Positions 28,854-38,348 of a stretch of DNA of 64,000 nucleotides are shown here, piece after piece. The stretch's first letter is position 1. The number at the start of each line of letters is the position of its first letter. The notes below the pieces were generated by a model. That model did no database searches, had not been told where the DNA came from, and saw only the letters and a list, made by a program, of their open reading frames with translations. Position numbers and translations under genes: made by a program. Source of the DNA: Jatrophihabitans cynanchi (GTDB lineage Bacteria > Actinomycetota > Actinomycetes > Mycobacteriales > Jatrophihabitantaceae); assembly GCF_027247405.1 (NCBI RefSeq), contig NZ_CP097463.1, positions 2,418,001 to 2,482,000 on the forward strand, given 5' to 3'.

Positions 28854-31337
28854 ATGACTGACACCACCGATACCGGCAGCTTCGACCGGATCGAGCCGGT
28901 CGACATCCAGACCGAGATGCAGCGCAGCTACATCGACTACGCGATGTCGGTGATCGTCGGGCGCGCGCTGCCGGACGTGCGGGACGGCCTCAAACCAGTG
29001 CACCGCAAGATCCTCTACGGCATGTACGACTCGGGTTTCCGTCCGGACCGCAACTACGTCAAGTGCGGCCGTGTCGTCGGTGACGTGATGGGCAACTACC
29101 ACCCGCACGGCGACACCGCGCTGTACGACGCGCTCGTGCGGATGGCGCAGCCCTGGTCGCTGCGCTACCCGATGATCGACCCGCAGGGGAACTTCGGCTC
29201 CCCGGGCAACGACCCGGCGGCTGCGTACCGGTACACCGAATGCCGGCTGCAGAACCTCGCGATGGAGATGCTGCGGGACATCGACAAGGAAACCGTCGAC
29301 TTCATCCCGAACTACGCCGGCAACACCGTCGAACCGGTGATCCTGCCGGCTCGGATCCCGAACCTGCTGGTGAACGGTTCCGAGGGCATCGCGGTCGGCA
29401 TGGCCACCAAGATCCCGCCGCACAACCTGCGCGAGGTCGCCGCCGGCGTCACCTGGGCACTGGATCACCCGGACGCCACGCCCGAGGAGCTCCTCGAGGA
29501 GCTGATCAAGCTCGTCCCCGGTCCGGACTTCCCGACCAAGGCGCTGATCGTCGGCCGGGAAGGCATCGAGGACGCCTACCGCACCGGCCGTGGCTCGGTG
29601 CGGATGCGCGCGGTCGTCACCGTGGAGGAGGACGCCAAGGGGCGCGCGATCCTGGTCGTCACCGAGCTGCCCTACCAGGTGAACCCGGATAACCTCGTCG
29701 AGTCGATGGCGCAGCTCGCCAAGGAAGGCAAGATCGCCGGCATCGCCGACATCAACGACGAGTCGTCCGACCGCATCGGCATGCGCATCGTGGTGACCCT
29801 CAAGCGCGACGCGGTGGCCAAGGTCGTGCTGAACAACCTGTTCAAGCACACCCAACTGCAGACCACGTTCGGCGCCAACATGCTGGCGATCGTCGACGGG
29901 GTGCCGCGGACGTTGCGGCTGGACCAGTTCGTCAGCTACTACGTCGAGCACCAGGTCGAGGTCATCGTCCGGCGCACCCGGTACCTGCTGGCCGAGGCCG
30001 AGAAGCGCGCGCACATCCTGCGCGGCTACCTCAAGGCCCTGGACCAACTCGACGCGGTGATCGCGCTCATCCGCCGCTCGCCGTCCGCCGACGAGGCACG
30101 GACCGGCTTGATGGAACTGCTCGAGATCGACGACGTGCAGGCCATCGCGATCCTGGACCTGCAGCTGCGCCGGCTGGCCGCCCTGGAGCGGCAGCGCATC
30201 ATCGACGAGGCCGCCGAGATCGAGGCGAAGATCGCCGACCTCAACGACATCCTGGCCAAGCCGGGCCGGCAGCGGCAGATCGTCCGTGACGAGATGGGCG
30301 AGATCGTCGACAAGTACGGCGACGACCGGCGTACCAGGCTGGTCCCCTACGACGGTGACGTGTCCATGGAGGACCTCATCGCGAACGAGGAGGTCGTCGT
30401 CACGGTCACCCGCACCGGCTACGCCAAGCGGACCAAGACCGACCTGTACCGGGCCCAGCGCCGCGGCGGCAAGGGCGTGCAGGGCGCTGCGCTGCGCACC
30501 GACGACATCGTCGAGCACTTCTTCGTGACCTCCACCCACGACTGGATCCTGTTCTTCACCAACAAGGGCCGGGTCTACCGGGCGAAGGCGTACGAACTGC
30601 CCGAGGCGAACCGCAACGCCCGGGGCCAGCACGTCGCGAATCTGCTGGCCTTCCAGCCGGACGAGACGATCGCCGAGGTGATCACCCTCAAGAACTACGA
30701 GGTCGCGCCGTATCTCGTGCTCGCCACCAAGCACGGCCTGGTGAAGAAGTCCAAACTCACCGACTTCGACTCCAACCGCAGCGGTGGCGTCATCGCGATC
30801 AACCTGCGCGATGACGACGAGCTGATCGACGCCGCGCTGGTGTCCTCCGACGACGACCTGCTGCTGGTCAGCCGCAACGCGATGTCGATCCGGTTCCGCG
30901 CGGACGACGAGACGCTGCGGCCGATGGGCCGGGCCACGTCCGGTGTGTTCGGGATGCGGTTCAACTCCGGCGACGAACTGCTCGCGATGGAGGTGGTCCG
31001 GGACGACCTGGACGGGATCGAAATCTTGGTCGCGACTGAGGGCGGGTACGCAAAGCGCACCAAAATCGAGGAGTATCCGGTACAGGGGCGTGGCGGTAAG
31101 GGCGTCCTCACCGCGCGTATCGTGTCGACCCGAGGTGGGTTGGTCGGTGCCGTGGCGGTCAGCCCGAAGGATGAGATCTACGCGATCACGTCCGACGGGG
31201 TGGTCATCCGCACCAAGGCAGCGGAGGTTCGCCGGGCCCAGCGCCAGACCATGGGCGTGCGCCTGATGAACCTGCCCGAGGGCGTCAATGTGGTCGCCGT
31301 CGCCCGCAACGCCGACGAACCGGACGAGCAGGAGTAG
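28854..31337 (+). CDS. gyrA: DNA gyrase subunit A
   Basis: An 827-residue gyrase A. The quinolone-resistance region reads [14 protein letters not shown] with Thr88 and Asp92 at the positions of E. coli Ser83 and Asp87. The catalytic Tyr is Tyr127 (AYRYTECRL), and the GyrA box [10 protein letters not shown] is at about residue 540 at the start of the C-terminal pinwheel. The N-terminal [31 protein letters not shown] matches the family. ATG at 28854 lies 96 bp after gyrB, so the two are probably co-transcribed. Confidence 0.96.
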   Translation: MTDTTDTGSFDRIEPVDIQTEMQRSYIDYAMSVIVGRALPDVRDGLKPVHRKILYGMYDSGFRPDRNYVKCGRVVGDVMGNYHPHGDTALYDALVRMAQPWSLRYPMIDPQGNFGSPGNDPAAAYRYTECRLQNLAMEMLRDIDKETVDFIPNYAGNTVEPVILPARIPNLLVNGSEGIAVGMATKIPPHNLREVAAGVTWALDHPDATPEELLEELIKLVPGPDFPTKALIVGREGIEDAYRTGRGSVRMRAVVTVEEDAKGRAILVVTELPYQVNPDNLVESMAQLAKEGKIAGIADINDESSDRIGMRIVVTLKRDAVAKVVLNNLFKHTQLQTTFGANMLAIVDGVPRTLRLDQFVSYYVEHQVEVIVRRTRYLLAEAEKRAHILRGYLKALDQLDAVIALIRRSPSADEARTGLMELLEIDDVQAIAILDLQLRRLAALERQRIIDEAAEIEAKIADLNDILAKPGRQRQIVRDEMGEIVDKYGDDRRTRLVPYDGDVSMEDLIANEEVVVTVTRTGYAKRTKTDLYRAQRRGGKGVQGAALRTDDIVEHFFVTSTHDWILFFTNKGRVYRAKAYELPEANRNARGQHVANLLAFQPDETIAEVITLKNYEVAPYLVLATKHGLVKKSKLTDFDSNRSGGVIAINLRDDDELIDAALVSSDDDLLLVSRNAMSIRFRADDETLRPMGRATSGVFGMRFNSGDELLAMEVVRDDLDGIEILVATEGGYAKRTKIEEYPVQGRGGKGVLTARIVSTRGGLVGAVAVSPKDEIYAITSDGVVIRTKAAEVRRAQRQTMGVRLMNLPEGVNVVAVARNADEPDEQE

Positions 31338-31341
31338 GCGA

Positions 31342-31947
31342 ATGACCCAGTCCCACGGGGGCCACTCGATCGGCCAGTCCGTCACGCCGGGCACCGATTT
31401 CGGCGCGACCACGGTGTCCGGCAAGGGCTGGGCGCCGGCCGAGGGGACCGCGGCGACTGCGACTGCGGCCGCCCCGCCGATCGTCTCGTCCGATCTGCAC
31501 CCGCCGACCCCACCGGGTCAGCGGCCACCGGCGGGCGCCACTGCCGCTCCGCAGGCCAAGGGAGCCGGGCAACGCGGCAACGTCCGCGCGTCGCGCGGCC
31601 CGCGGCGCGCCAGGCTGCAGTTGCGGCACATCAACCCGTGGACGGTGCTGAAGTTCTCCTGCGTGCTGTCCATCGCGTTGTTCTTCGTGTGGCTGATCGT
31701 GATCGGCGTGCTGTACGGCGTGCTGGACGCCGCCGGCGTCATCAACAAGATCAACGACACGGTCACCACGATCAACGGCCAGGGCTCGAAGGATCCGGTC
31801 ACCGCCGGCATCGTGTTCGGCGGCGCGGCGATCATCGGCGTGGTCAACATCGTGCTGTTCATCGCGCTGAGCACCATCGGCTCGGTGATCTACAACCTCT
31901 GCGCCGATCTGGTCGGCGGCGTCGAACTGACCCTCTCGGAGAGCTGA
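31342..31947 (+). CDS. DUF3566 transmembrane protein (Rv0007-like)
   Basis: A 201-residue protein with about 90 disordered Pro/Ala/Gly-rich residues and a C-terminal DUF3566 domain: an RARLQLRHINPWTVLKFSC motif, then two membrane helices (about 115-137 and 165-190) with an amphipathic linker. It is conserved directly after gyrA in actinobacteria but of unknown role. ATG at 31342 lies 4 bp after the gyrA stop with GGAG at 31331-31334, so it is in the gyrase transcript. Confidence 0.88.
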   Translation: MTQSHGGHSIGQSVTPGTDFGATTVSGKGWAPAEGTAATATAAAPPIVSSDLHPPTPPGQRPPAGATAAPQAKGAGQRGNVRASRGPRRARLQLRHINPWTVLKFSCVLSIALFFVWLIVIGVLYGVLDAAGVINKINDTVTTINGQGSKDPVTAGIVFGGAAIIGVVNIVLFIALSTIGSVIYNLCADLVGGVELTLSES

Positions 31948-31958
31948 AACCGGCCGGT

Positions 31959-31988
31959 TTGGAGGGCGCATGAGTGGCCGGGTAGGCT
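31959..31988 (+). promoter_or_regulatory. candidate tRNA-Ile promoter
   Basis: TTGGAG (31959-31964), an 18-base spacer and TAGGCT (31983-31988), 16 bp before the tRNA-Ile gene. Confidence 0.45.
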
Positions 31989-32004
31989 CACTCTTCGCGT
32001 TTGC

Positions 32005-32078
32005 GGGCCTGTAGCTCAGACGGTTAGAGCGCATCCCTGATAAGGATGAGGCCGGAGGTTCAAGTCCTCCCAGGCCCA
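32005..32078 (+). tRNA. tRNA-Ile (GAT)
   Basis: A 74-nt cloverleaf: acceptor arms GGGCCTG and CAGGCCC pair completely, D-loop with TAGCTCAGACGGTTAGAGC, anticodon loop CTGATAA with anticodon GAT at 32039-32041, and T-loop GGTTCAAGTCC. The discriminator is A; the 3'-CCA is not fully encoded (CCG follows). The place after gyrA-DUF3566 matches ileT of mycobacteria. Confidence 0.96.
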
Positions 32079-32120
32079 CCGCAACCACCCATCGCGACGG
32101 CGCGGCAGGAGGATGAGGTC

Positions 32121-32243
32121 GTGACCAAGTCACTCGTGCTGCTGCTCGGCGCGGCCGCTGCGGCGCTTGCCGTGCTCCGCCGCCGCAAGGCCCAGGACAC
32201 CACCGCACTGTGGCGCGAGGCGACCTCGGACACCTCGCGCTGA
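32121..32243 (+). CDS. DLW-39 family small protein
   Basis: A 40-residue protein with one hydrophobic helix (LVLLLGAAAAALAVL), a basic patch (RRRK) and a C-terminal ALWREATSDTSR, matching the DLW-39 family, usually found beside tRNA-Ile in actinobacteria. GTG at 32121 has AGGAGG 8 bases or so upstream. The role is unknown; the topology suggests a small membrane protein. Confidence 0.8.
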   Translation: MTKSLVLLLGAAAAALAVLRRRKAQDTTALWREATSDTSR

Positions 32244-32262
32244 CCCAACAGCTGAACAGCCC

Positions 32263-32335
32263 GGGGACGTAGCTCAATTGGCAGAGCACCGCCTTTGCAA
32301 GGCGGGGGTTAGGGGTTCGATTCCCCTCGTCTCCA
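32263..32335 (+). tRNA. tRNA-Ala (TGC)
   Basis: A 73-nt cloverleaf: acceptor GGGGACG with CGTCTCC (one G-T pair), anticodon loop TTTGCAA with anticodon TGC, and T-arm GGGGTTCGATTCCCC. The discriminator is A and the CCA end is not fully encoded (CAG follows). It matches alaT after ileT. Confidence 0.96.
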
Positions 32336-32376
32336 CAGCCTTGAGGCCCCGGATTTGCCGGGCTGCATGACCGTCC

Positions 32377-32859
32377 CTACTCGGTATCGGTGAACAGGGC
32401 GGCGTACCGGTCGAGGTAGAGCGGCCAGCCGGCGTCGCCGGCAACGCCGTCGGCGACGGCATTCCAGCCGGGTCCGTGCCGGTCGATGTGGCGGTGGACG
32501 AGCGTGACGCGGGTGCTCTCCGCGCTCTCGGCGGTGAAGGTGACCTCGACCTCGCTGGTGTTGGCGGGGTCGGTCTCGAGCTGCCAGGTCGGTCCGATGT
32601 CCCAGCTGAAGACGACGCGGGTCGGGGGGTCGTAGGCGAGGATGCGGGCCCATCGGCACTCGGTGCCGTCGGCCGCCCGGTCGTAGAGGTGGCCGCCGAC
32701 CCAGGGCTCGAACCGGGTCTCGGCGATGGGCGCGCCGAGGAGGTTGTGCTCGGGCGGCTTGAAGTCGCCGAATCGTTCGGTGAATACGGTGAACGCCCGC
32801 TCGATGGCGGCCGGCACGACGATCTGGCGGTGGACCTCGGTGGCGGTCTTCTCGGTCAT
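32377..32859 (-). CDS. SRPBCC/AHSA1-type START-like domain protein
   Basis: A 160-residue protein of the AHSA1 branch: RQIVVPAAIERAFTVFTERF at the start, FEPWVGGHLYDR in the middle, RVVFSWDIGP, and a C-terminal helix GWPLYLDRYAALF. These helix-grip folds bind hydrophobic ligands. ATG at 32859 has GAGGAGAA upstream and overlaps the stop of the ArsR gene, a common regulator-SRPBCC pair in actinobacteria. Confidence 0.85.
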   Translation of the reverse strand: MTEKTATEVHRQIVVPAAIERAFTVFTERFGDFKPPEHNLLGAPIAETRFEPWVGGHLYDRAADGTECRWARILAYDPPTRVVFSWDIGPTWQLETDPANTSEVEVTFTAESAESTRVTLVHRHIDRHGPGWNAVADGVAGDAGWPLYLDRYAALFTDTE

Positions 32860-33188
32860 GGCTTCTCCTCGTTCGGGTGATCCGGGGCGTCGATAGCGTC
32901 GGAGTAGGCGGCCAGCGTGCGGGACCAGAACGTGTCGAGCTGGTCGCGCAGGGCGCAGACACCGGCCGGGTTGAGGCGGTAGATCCGCCGGGCGCCGGCG
33001 GCCTGCTCGAAGACCAGGCCGGCGTCCTTGAGCACCTTCAGGTGCTGGGACACGGCCGGTCGGCTGACGGGCAGCCGTTCCGACAGCTCGCCGACCGCCA
33101 GTGGACCGGCCGCGAGGTGCTCGACGATGGTGCGGCGGGTGTGGTCGCCGAGGACCGTCCACTCGTCGTCCGACCGGTAAGTGTCCAC
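32856..33188 (-). CDS. ArsR-family transcriptional regulator
   Basis: A 110-residue winged-helix repressor. The HTH is ELSERLPVSRPAVSQHLKVLKDAGLV (about 33-58), followed by the wing FEQAAGARRIYRLN. No Cys metal site is visible (its only Cys, in GVCALRD, is isolated), so it is likely not a metal sensor. It is coupled to the SRPBCC gene by ATGA overlap. GTG at 33188 lies within a pair of direct repeats that probably form its own operator. Confidence 0.88.
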   Translation of the reverse strand: MDTYRSDDEWTVLGDHTRRTIVEHLAAGPLAVGELSERLPVSRPAVSQHLKVLKDAGLVFEQAAGARRIYRLNPAGVCALRDQLDTFWSRTLAAYSDAIDAPDHPNEEKP

Positions 33189-33209
33189 GAACGGTAAGTG
33201 TTAACTTAC
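33175..33209. promoter_or_regulatory. candidate ArsR operator
   Basis: CGGTAAGTGT repeats at 33175-33184 and 33192-33201 (17-bp period); the second is part of a palindrome GTAAGT-GTTA-ACTTAC at 33194-33209. It overlaps the arsR start codon, the expected place for autorepression. Confidence 0.55.
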
Positions 33210-33542
33210 GGACTGGGGTCTGTCAACCACCGGTCGACACTGCACCCTGGGCTGGTACTCGATCTCAACCGGCACCAGACGACACCGCCCCGGCCCGGCG
33301 TCTGTCCTGCGATCGTGGTGCCCGCGGCCCGCAATCGCATGACAGAGCGCGCGCCGCCTTCGGTCAGCCGCGCACATTGCCCGCGCACAGGATTCACATG
33401 GCCACTCGTTGCGCGGCAGGAAGCAGACAGTTGCGCGCACTATTCGCTGCACGGTCGCGCCCCTAGCGTTGTGGCGTGCCGTAGCCCGGGCCCGAAACCG
33501 CCGGCCCCCGCACAGCCATCCATCACAAGTGGAGGTATCTGC
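33189..33542. other. intergenic region before the sedolisin gene
   Basis: A 354-bp gap. Apart from the ArsR operator at its left end I see no gene, tRNA or clear promoter; CTAGCGTTG at about 33464 is a possible -10 region for the rightward protease gene, which has its own GGAGG. Confidence 0.45.
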
Positions 33543-35459
33543 ATGCCCAAACGCCACGTCGCCGCCGCGCTCGGCGCAGTGTCGGCGCTCGTCGCCGGAA
33601 TCCTGGCCGCATCGCCAGGAGCAGAGGCGGCACCCGCCGCGAAGGTCATCCCCAACACCGCGCCCAGTTGGGTCGGCCACGCTCAGCACCTCGGCCACGC
33701 CAGCACGAAGGCCCGCGTCCAGGCCAAGGTCTACCTCGCGCCGCGCGGCGGCCTGGCCGCCCTGCAGCGCGCCGCACTTGCGGTGTCGACCCCCGGCAGC
33801 GCCACCTACCGCCAGTTCCTGAACCCGGCGCAGTACCGCGCCCAGTACGCCCCGACCCGGCAGACCGTGGCCGAGGTCGAGTCGTGGCTGCGCTCGTCCG
33901 GGCTGAAGGTCACCGGCGTCGAGTCGCACTACCGCTACATCTCGGTCAGTGGCACCGCCGCGGCGGCCAAGCGGGCCTTCGGCGCGACGATCGACCGCTA
34001 TCGGCACGACGGGCAGACGGTCCAGGCACCCAGCCGTACGCTCACCGCCCCCGCGTCCGTCGGTGCGGCCGTCCTCACCGTCACCGGGCTGGACACCACC
34101 GCGCACAAGGTCGAGCCGACCAACGTCAAGGCGCAACTGCCGCCGCCGGCAGGTTTCCGTAACGCGCGGCCGTGCTCGACCTACTTCGGCCAGTTGAAGG
34201 CGAAGACCCAGGCGGACTTCCACACCCCGTTGCCACAGTTCGACGGCAAGTACCTGTCCTACGCGCCGTGCGGCTACACCGGCCCGCAGTTCCGTGCCGC
34301 CTATGAGGGCAACACCACGCTGGACGGTCAGGGCGTCACGGTCGCGATCACCGACGCGTTCGCCGCGCCGACGATCTTCAACGACGCCAACAAGTACGCC
34401 GAGAACCACGGCGACGGCGCGTACCGGGGTGGCCAGTTCAGCCAGTGGACCGCGGGCAAGTTCCGGCACGTCGCCGAATGTGGCGGCAACGGCTGGTACG
34501 GCGAGGAGACGCTGGACGTCGAGGCCGTGCACGCCATGGCACCGGCCGCGAACATCATCTACTACGGTGCGGCCAGCTGCTACGACAACGACCTGCTGGC
34601 GGCGCTCGCCCAGGCCGTCGACGACAACGCCGCGCAACTGGTGACCAACTCCTGGGGCGAGGTCGAGGAGGGCGAGAGCTCGGACTCGATCGCGGCGTAC
34701 GAGCAGGTCTTCCTGCAGGGCGCGATGCAGGGCATCAGCTTCATGTTCTCCTCCGGTGACAACGGTGACGAACTGGCGAACTCGGGCATCAAGCAGGCCG
34801 ACTACCCGACGTCCGACCCGTACGTGACCAGCGTCGGCGGCACGTCCGCCGCCATCGGTGCGGACGGCAGCATGAGCTTCGAGACCGGCTGGGGAACCGT
34901 GAAGTACAGCCTGTCGGCGGACGGCCAGTCATGGAACCCGGTCGGGTACCTGTACGGCGCCGGCGGCGGGACGTCCTCGCTGTTCAACCAGCCGGCCTAC
35001 CAGGCGGGCGTGGTGCGCAGCTCGTACCGGACCGTGCCGGACGTCGCGATGGATGCCGACCCGAACACCGGCATGCTGGTCGGTGAGACGCAGACCTTCC
35101 CGGACGGCAAGTACTACGACGAGTACCGCATCGGCGGCACGAGCCTGGCCTCGCCGCTGTTCGCCGGGATGACCGCGCTCAGCTTGCAGAACGCAGGCGG
35201 CGGGGTGGGGCTGCTCAACCCGGTGATCTATGGCAACGCGACGAGCGGGGTGTTCAACGACATCAAGGGCACGGCCAAGCAGGCCGGCGACGTCCGGGTC
35301 GACTTCGCCAACGGGGTCGACGCGACCGGCGGGCTGCTGTACTCGGTACGCACCTTCAACCAGGACTCGAGCCTGCAGGTGCGCAAGGGCTGGGACAACG
35401 TGACCGGGCTCGGCACGCCGAACGGTGGCTGGCTGACCGCGATCGCGCCACCCACATGA
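33543..35459 (+). CDS. secreted sedolisin-type (S53) serine-carboxyl peptidase
   Basis: A 638-residue pre-pro-enzyme. The signal peptide is residues 1-30 (KRHVAAALGAVSALVAGILAASPGAEA). A pro-kumamolisin activation domain covers about 40-190 (GSATYRQFLNPAQYRAQYAP). The catalytic domain follows with the Glu/Asp pair in GEETLDVEAVHAMAP (about 320-325), the oxyanion Asp in FSSGDNGDE (about 403), and the nucleophile Ser in GGTSLASPLFAG (about 533). Such enzymes act outside the cell at acidic pH on proteins. ATG has GGAGG seven bases upstream. It stands alone on the + strand and lies in the accessory block between tRNA-Ala and ppiA. Confidence 0.92.
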   Translation: MPKRHVAAALGAVSALVAGILAASPGAEAAPAAKVIPNTAPSWVGHAQHLGHASTKARVQAKVYLAPRGGLAALQRAALAVSTPGSATYRQFLNPAQYRAQYAPTRQTVAEVESWLRSSGLKVTGVESHYRYISVSGTAAAAKRAFGATIDRYRHDGQTVQAPSRTLTAPASVGAAVLTVTGLDTTAHKVEPTNVKAQLPPPAGFRNARPCSTYFGQLKAKTQADFHTPLPQFDGKYLSYAPCGYTGPQFRAAYEGNTTLDGQGVTVAITDAFAAPTIFNDANKYAENHGDGAYRGGQFSQWTAGKFRHVAECGGNGWYGEETLDVEAVHAMAPAANIIYYGAASCYDNDLLAALAQAVDDNAAQLVTNSWGEVEEGESSDSIAAYEQVFLQGAMQGISFMFSSGDNGDELANSGIKQADYPTSDPYVTSVGGTSAAIGADGSMSFETGWGTVKYSLSADGQSWNPVGYLYGAGGGTSSLFNQPAYQAGVVRSSYRTVPDVAMDADPNTGMLVGETQTFPDGKYYDEYRIGGTSLASPLFAGMTALSLQNAGGGVGLLNPVIYGNATSGVFNDIKGTAKQAGDVRVDFANGVDATGGLLYSVRTFNQDSSLQVRKGWDNVTGLGTPNGGWLTAIAPPT

Positions 35460-35462
35460 GCC

Positions 35463-35592
35463 GTCCCGCTTCCCCCATCCAGTAACCAGCTACGTCCCGC
35501 TCCCCCCACCCAGTAACCAGATCCGGGCCCCGGATCTCGGCACTGGGTGGGGGGAGCGGCGGCGTGTTGGGAACCGGGTGGGGGAAGGCGGG
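35463..35592. repeat. nested inverted-repeat element after the sedolisin gene
   Basis: Two 27-bp direct repeats (35463-35489, 35494-35520; 25/27 identical). The second forms a perfect 18-bp stem with 35542-35559 (arm at 35497-35514). Inside lies a 9-bp palindrome (35519-35527/35529-35537) around C35528. The first repeat is nearly complementary to about 35570-35590. The hairpin may also serve as the sedolisin terminator. Confidence 0.8.
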
Positions 35593-35625
35593 TCGGAAGG
35601 GCCGGCAGGTACCGTGGGCGGCATC

Positions 35626-36891
35626 ATGAACGTGCTCGCGATCTGGCTGGGCAAGCTCACCCTGCTGGCGCTGCGAGCTATCGGACGGCGGGGCAACGCG
35701 CTGCCCGGCCTGGTGGTCGAGAAGCTGTTCCCGCACTTCCTCGCCCACGCGATGGCCACCCTGCCCGAGGGCGTCGTGGTGGTCACCGGCACGAACGGCA
35801 AGACCACCACCACCAAGATGCTGGCTACCCTGCTCGGCGAGCGTTACCGGGTGCTCACGAACGACACCGGCAGCAACTTTGTCCGCGGCGCCATCACCGC
35901 TACCTGCGAGCACGCCGGTTGGAGCGGCCGGCTGCCCTACGACGTAGCGGTCTTCGAACTGGACGAGGCCTGGGCGGTCCGCTTCGTGGCGCTCGTCCCG
36001 CCCCGCCGGGCCCTGCTGCTCAACGTGATGCGCGACCAGCTGGACCGCTTCGGTGAGATCGACACGACGGCGGGCCTGCTGAGCCAGGTCGCCGCCGCGA
36101 CGACCGGCCACCTGGTGCTCAACCGCGACGACGAGCGCGTCGCGGCGCTGGCCGCCCGGACCTCCGCGCACGTGTCGTACTACGGCGTGGCAGCCGACCT
36201 GCGCAGTGTCTTCCCGAACGACGAGGAGCTGTACGGCGGCGAGATCCGGGTGTCGACGCTGCCGGCCGACGCGGAGCTGCGCGCGTTGCCGCACGACACG
36301 GATCCGGCCACCGTGCTCGCGATCGGCGGTGAGATCCGCAGCGTGCGGCTGCGCGCGGAAGGGGCACACAACGCGCAGAACGCGGCCGGGGCCGCGGCGG
36401 TGGCGCTCACCTTCGGGCTGTCCGCCGACGAGGTGGTGAGCGGTCTGACGAAGGTGGAGCCGGCTTTCGGGCGGGGCCAGTCGTTCACGGTCGACGGGCG
36501 GCGCCTCGTGCTGCAACTGGTGAAGAACCCGGCGGGTTTCCGGCAGAGCCTGCGCACGCTGGACACCGGCCGGTCGGCCGATGCCGTGGTAATCGCGATC
36601 AACGACGAGTACGCCGACGGCCGCGACGTCTCGTGGCTGTGGGACGTCGACTTCGCCGGGCTGGACACCCGCGCCGCACGGCTGTCGACCGCGGGCACCC
36701 GGGCTGCGGACATGGCGGTGCGGCTGCGCTACGACGACGTCACGGTGGCCGAGGTCGAGGCCGACCTGGAGAAGGCGGTGCGCTCTGCCGTCGAGGCCGC
36801 GCCCGCGGACGGGCTGGTGGTCGTGTTCAGCACGTACACCGCGATGTGGACGTTGCACGCGATCCTGCAACGGATCGGGACCCCGACGTGA
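35626..36891 (+). CDS. murT: MurT, Mur-ligase-like subunit of lipid II isoglutaminyl synthase
   Basis: A 421-residue MurT, which with GatD amidates the D-glutamate of lipid II. The ATP loop VTGTNGKTTTTKMLATLLG is at about residues 54-72, LLNVMRDQLDRFGEID in the central domain, and the family motif KNPAGFRQSL in the C-terminal domain at about residue 303. The Cys4 zinc ribbon that marks MurT in Firmicutes is not visible: the equivalent stretch (VFPNDEELYGGEIRV) has no Cys, and the only Cys is in ATCEHAG. The stop overlaps the gatD GTG. Confidence 0.9.
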   Translation: MNVLAIWLGKLTLLALRAIGRRGNALPGLVVEKLFPHFLAHAMATLPEGVVVVTGTNGKTTTTKMLATLLGERYRVLTNDTGSNFVRGAITATCEHAGWSGRLPYDVAVFELDEAWAVRFVALVPPRRALLLNVMRDQLDRFGEIDTTAGLLSQVAAATTGHLVLNRDDERVAALAARTSAHVSYYGVAADLRSVFPNDEELYGGEIRVSTLPADAELRALPHDTDPATVLAIGGEIRSVRLRAEGAHNAQNAAGAAAVALTFGLSADEVVSGLTKVEPAFGRGQSFTVDGRRLVLQLVKNPAGFRQSLRTLDTGRSADAVVIAINDEYADGRDVSWLWDVDFAGLDTRAARLSTAGTRAADMAVRLRYDDVTVAEVEADLEKAVRSAVEAAPADGLVVVFSTYTAMWTLHAILQRIGTPT

Positions 36892-37595
36892 AGCTGATCC
36901 ACCTCTACCCGCGCGAGATGAACATCTACGGAGATACGGGCAACGTCCTCGTACTGCGCCGCCGGCTGATGTGGCGCGGGCTGCCGGTCGAGGTGGTGCC
37001 GGTGAGCATCGGCGACCGGTTGCCGCACGACGCGGACATCCTGCTCGGTGGCGGCGGGCAGGACGCCGCCCAGGGCGAGATCGGCGCCGACTTCGCCTCG
37101 CGCGGCGCCGAATTGCGGGCGATGGCCGACGACGGCGTGGTGATGCTGGCGATCTGTGGCAGCTACCAGATGCTCGGGCACGAGTTCATCACGCACGACG
37201 GGCAGCGCATCGCCGGCGTCGGCGTGCTCGATGTGATCACGCGGGGGCAGGCCGAGCGGCTGATCGGCAACAACCACGTCGACACCCCGGACGCCGGCCG
37301 GCTGGTCGGCTACGAGAACCACAGCGGGATGACCGAACTCGGTCCCGGCGTACGGCCGCTCGGGCGCACCGCGATCGGGCGGGGCAACAACGGCCGCGAC
37401 CACACCGAAGGCGCGGTCCGCGACAACGTGATCGGCACCTACCTGCACGGCCCGGTGCTGGCCAAGAGCCCGCGCTTCGCCGACTCGCTGCTGCAGCGCG
37501 CGCTGCGCCGGCGCGGCGCGGACGTCGAACTGGAGCCGCTCGATGACACCCTGGCCGAGCAGGCGGCCTCGGTCGCGGTGCGCCGGCCACGCTGA
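36888..37595 (+). CDS. gatD: GatD, glutamine amidotransferase subunit of lipid II isoglutaminyl synthase
   Basis: A 235-residue CobB/CobQ-type class I glutaminase that supplies ammonia to MurT. The nucleophile Cys is in LAICGSYQMLG (about 86-96), the catalytic His in IGTYLHGPVL (about 186), and the GNVLVLRRRL opening is typical. GTG at 36888 overlaps the MurT stop, which fits an obligate heterodimer. Confidence 0.92.
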   Translation: MKLIHLYPREMNIYGDTGNVLVLRRRLMWRGLPVEVVPVSIGDRLPHDADILLGGGGQDAAQGEIGADFASRGAELRAMADDGVVMLAICGSYQMLGHEFITHDGQRIAGVGVLDVITRGQAERLIGNNHVDTPDAGRLVGYENHSGMTELGPGVRPLGRTAIGRGNNGRDHTEGAVRDNVIGTYLHGPVLAKSPRFADSLLQRALRRRGADVELEPLDDTLAEQAASVAVRRPR

Positions 37596-37639
37596 CCTCG
37601 CGCGGCGCGGGACCTGGTGATCGCCTAGGCTCGCCGCTC

Positions 37640-38284
37640 ATGAGAGCGGCGCTCGGACTCCTCGCGGTGTGCGCGGCCGCCCTGGGTGCGTGCTCCTCGT
37701 CCGCCACCGATTCGCCGGTGGTCCAGGACAGCACGCAGACGCGGACGGTGACGCGCACCGCGACCGCGCAGCCCACGTACCTGCCGCCACCGGCGCGCAC
37801 GGTCACACCGCAGCCGCCCGGCTCGAGGCTGCCGCGCGGCGAGGTGGAGCGGGCCTGCCCGTACATCGCGTCCACCCCGCAGGAGAACGCGCAGCACAAC
37901 GTCGCCGACATCGAGGGCGATCACGTGTACCGCACCACCGTGCTCACCGACCTCGCGCCGGTCGGCTGCCGGTTCTACTTCTACGCCGGCCCGTACGAGG
38001 CGATCGCCGACATCGTCCCGCGCACCTTCGACTCCGCGCTTGCCGCGCACAACGCGATGGTGCTGACCGCGCAGCGCACCGGCAGCCAGGCCAGCGGCCG
38101 GAGCGACATCGTGCCCGGTGTGGACGCGGTGCTGTTCCGGACGAAGTTCTTCGGCCCGGACGGTGCCCGCGACTGGGCCTGCGCGTTCGCCAAGGGCAAG
38201 GTGATGGTGGTGGTGCACACCCAACGCACCGACCAGTCGGTGAGTGCTTTGGAGCTGGCGAAGGCGATCGCGTCGAAGTTCTGA
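37640..38284 (+). CDS. DUF2020 family lipoprotein
   Basis: A 214-residue protein with a lipobox ([13 protein letters not shown], Cys18), then a Ser/Thr/Pro-rich linker (about 20-75) and a DUF2020-type domain with conserved Cys ([30 protein letters not shown]). It should be anchored to the outer face of the membrane. Function is unknown. ATG follows TAGGCT (37626-37631) by eight bases, a leaderless pattern. Confidence 0.8.
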   Translation: MRAALGLLAVCAAALGACSSSATDSPVVQDSTQTRTVTRTATAQPTYLPPPARTVTPQPPGSRLPRGEVERACPYIASTPQENAQHNVADIEGDHVYRTTVLTDLAPVGCRFYFYAGPYEAIADIVPRTFDSALAAHNAMVLTAQRTGSQASGRSDIVPGVDAVLFRTKFFGPDGARDWACAFAKGKVMVVVHTQRTDQSVSALELAKAIASKF

Positions 38285-38348
38285 ACACGGCGGCGTGGCA
38301 GGATGGCGCAGACCAGCACCATGGCCAGCCACGCACAAGGGAGCCGTC

